From the NCBI GenBank assembly GCA_005791855.1, contig SXUH01000273.1, positions 1 to 5,594 of the forward strand: a DNA stretch of 5,594 bases, read 5' to 3'. Below, piece by piece: positions 5,069 to 5,594 of this stretch. The position numbers were made by a program, and so were the translations under genes. Position 1 is the first letter of the stretch; each line of letters opens with the position of its first letter. The notes beneath the pieces were generated by a model, which made no database searches, had not been told where the DNA came from, and saw only the letters and a list, made by a program, of their open reading frames with translations. The stretch comes from Bdellovibrionales bacterium. GTDB lineage: Bacteria; Bdellovibrionota; Bacteriovoracia; Bacteriovoracales; Bacteriovoracaceae.

Positions 5069-5594
5069 ATGAGAGATGAGACCAAACCCCGCACCACAAA
5101 CAAGAACCATAAGATAGATGAAAATGCATTCAAGAAACGGTTCGGCGAACTCTTCTGCGACCAACACTTCGATCCCTACCGGGATTCTCTCCGCGACATC
5201 GCCGAGGTCGCTTGGCAGAACTATAGCCAGGGCCGAAAGGCCCCCTACACTGTTCCCGCGGGCCCGGCCTACTCGGATCCGAACTACAACCTCTCGAAGG
5301 ACTGGATCGAAGCCTCCGATGCCATCAAGGAAGCCCAGAGTGTCCATGACGGCTCCGGCCCTGCGAGGATCCTCCTCATCGCGGCGAGCGACCGCAACGA
5401 AGGAACCTGCCCGAGTGAAATTTCTAAAACCATTCGTCTCACGAGGATCGCTCAGGAGACCTTCGAAGGCTGCGGCTTCGCGGTCGAGGTCCTCGACCTG
5501 AGCGAGATGACCGTCGAGTACGGCAAGATGATCTACCCGTGCAAGGGCTGCGTCTCCACGGCCATGCCCCTGTGCCACTGGCCCTGCTCCTGCT
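5069..5594 (+). CDS. flavodoxin-fold NAD(P)H-dependent FMN oxidoreductase with cysteine cluster (partial)
   Basis: The frame is open from ATG 5069 to the right edge (175 residues). A TGA at 5054-5056 closes it upstream, and no other in-frame start is nearby. Seen: a polar N-terminal segment (residues 1-95), then a first beta strand and phosphate-binding-type loop ARILLIAASDRNEGTCPSE (residues 99-117), SKTIRLTRIAQETFEG, a second strand FAVEVLDLSEM, then PCKGCVSTAMPLCHWPC with C158, C161, C169, C173 and C175. Known: NADPH-dependent FMN reductases and iron-sulfur flavoproteins have this strand-loop-helix order and often a Cys cluster after the second strand. The CKGCVSTAMPLCHWPCSC wording belongs, as I recall, to a subgroup annotated as flavodoxin family or NAD(P)H-dependent oxidoreductases. 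Inference: a cytoplasmic flavoenzyme that may bind an Fe-S cluster. No SD precedes the start. The catalytic C-terminal half is outside the window. Confidence 0.85.
   Translation, partial: MRDETKPRTTNKNHKIDENAFKKRFGELFCDQHFDPYRDSLRDIAEVAWQNYSQGRKAPYTVPAGPAYSDPNYNLSKDWIEASDAIKEAQSVHDGSGPARILLIAASDRNEGTCPSEISKTIRLTRIAQETFEGCGFAVEVLDLSEMTVEYGKMIYPCKGCVSTAMPLCHWPCSC

Noticed and set aside
5030..5578. Minus-strand open frame of 182 codons
   Set aside because: Antisense to the flavodoxin-fold gene with its clear Cys cluster. Its hydrophobic C-terminal end comes from the AT-rich intergenic DNA.

Overview
The window looks like chromosomal DNA from a Gram-negative bacterium with fairly high GC. Strong AGGAGG-type Shine-Dalgarno sites precede several genes. 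Three proteins carry Sec signal peptides ending in a Q-leading mature sequence, and one carries a lipoprotein signal. Coding choice favours AAG, GAG, CTC and GTC. No 16S gene or other marker is present. A delta-proteobacterial or Bdellovibrionota-like source would fit, but that is a guess. I see no insertion sequence, tRNA, rRNA, CRISPR array or phage module.

Layout. (1) 1-763, minus strand: the N-terminal 254 residues of an M14-type zinc metallocarboxypeptidase that runs off the left edge. (2) 764-857: a 94-bp divergent spacer. (3) 858-1874, plus: a secreted 338-residue protein with the GExH, ERN and G-x-x-H signatures of the ChaN/erythromycin-esterase/TIKI-like fold. (4) 1882-3699, minus and convergent with it: a large secreted cysteine-rich protein (17 Cys) that I do not recognise. 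Its start is ambiguous: a strong SD points to 3699, but a normal-length signal peptide begins at 3612. (5) 3741-4437, plus: three small genes of lower GC. They encode a DUF2945/HVA1 Tudor-like protein, an overlooked 39-residue cationic amphipathic microprotein, and a 77-residue very acidic lipoprotein, and they are closed by a strong intrinsic terminator at 4451-4491. (6) 4491-4910, minus: a 139-residue secreted protein with two cysteines. Its upstream region holds a clean inverted repeat (CTATAGA-N8-TCTATAG) that looks like an operator. (7) 5069-5594, plus: the first 175 residues of a flavodoxin-fold NAD(P)H/FMN oxidoreductase with a cysteine cluster, cut by the right edge.

How the genes relate. 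The only convincing transcriptional unit is the small plus-strand cluster. The microprotein and the lipoprotein are 16 bp apart, each has its own SD, and their net charges are opposite (about +6 and -16). The other genes alternate in strand and look like single-gene units. Four of the eight products are predicted to be exported, so cell-envelope or periplasmic roles are over-represented, but no shared pathway can be read from the sequence. The best candidates for something undescribed are the microprotein/lipoprotein pair, the Cys-rich secreted protein with its odd leader, and the CTATAGA operator.
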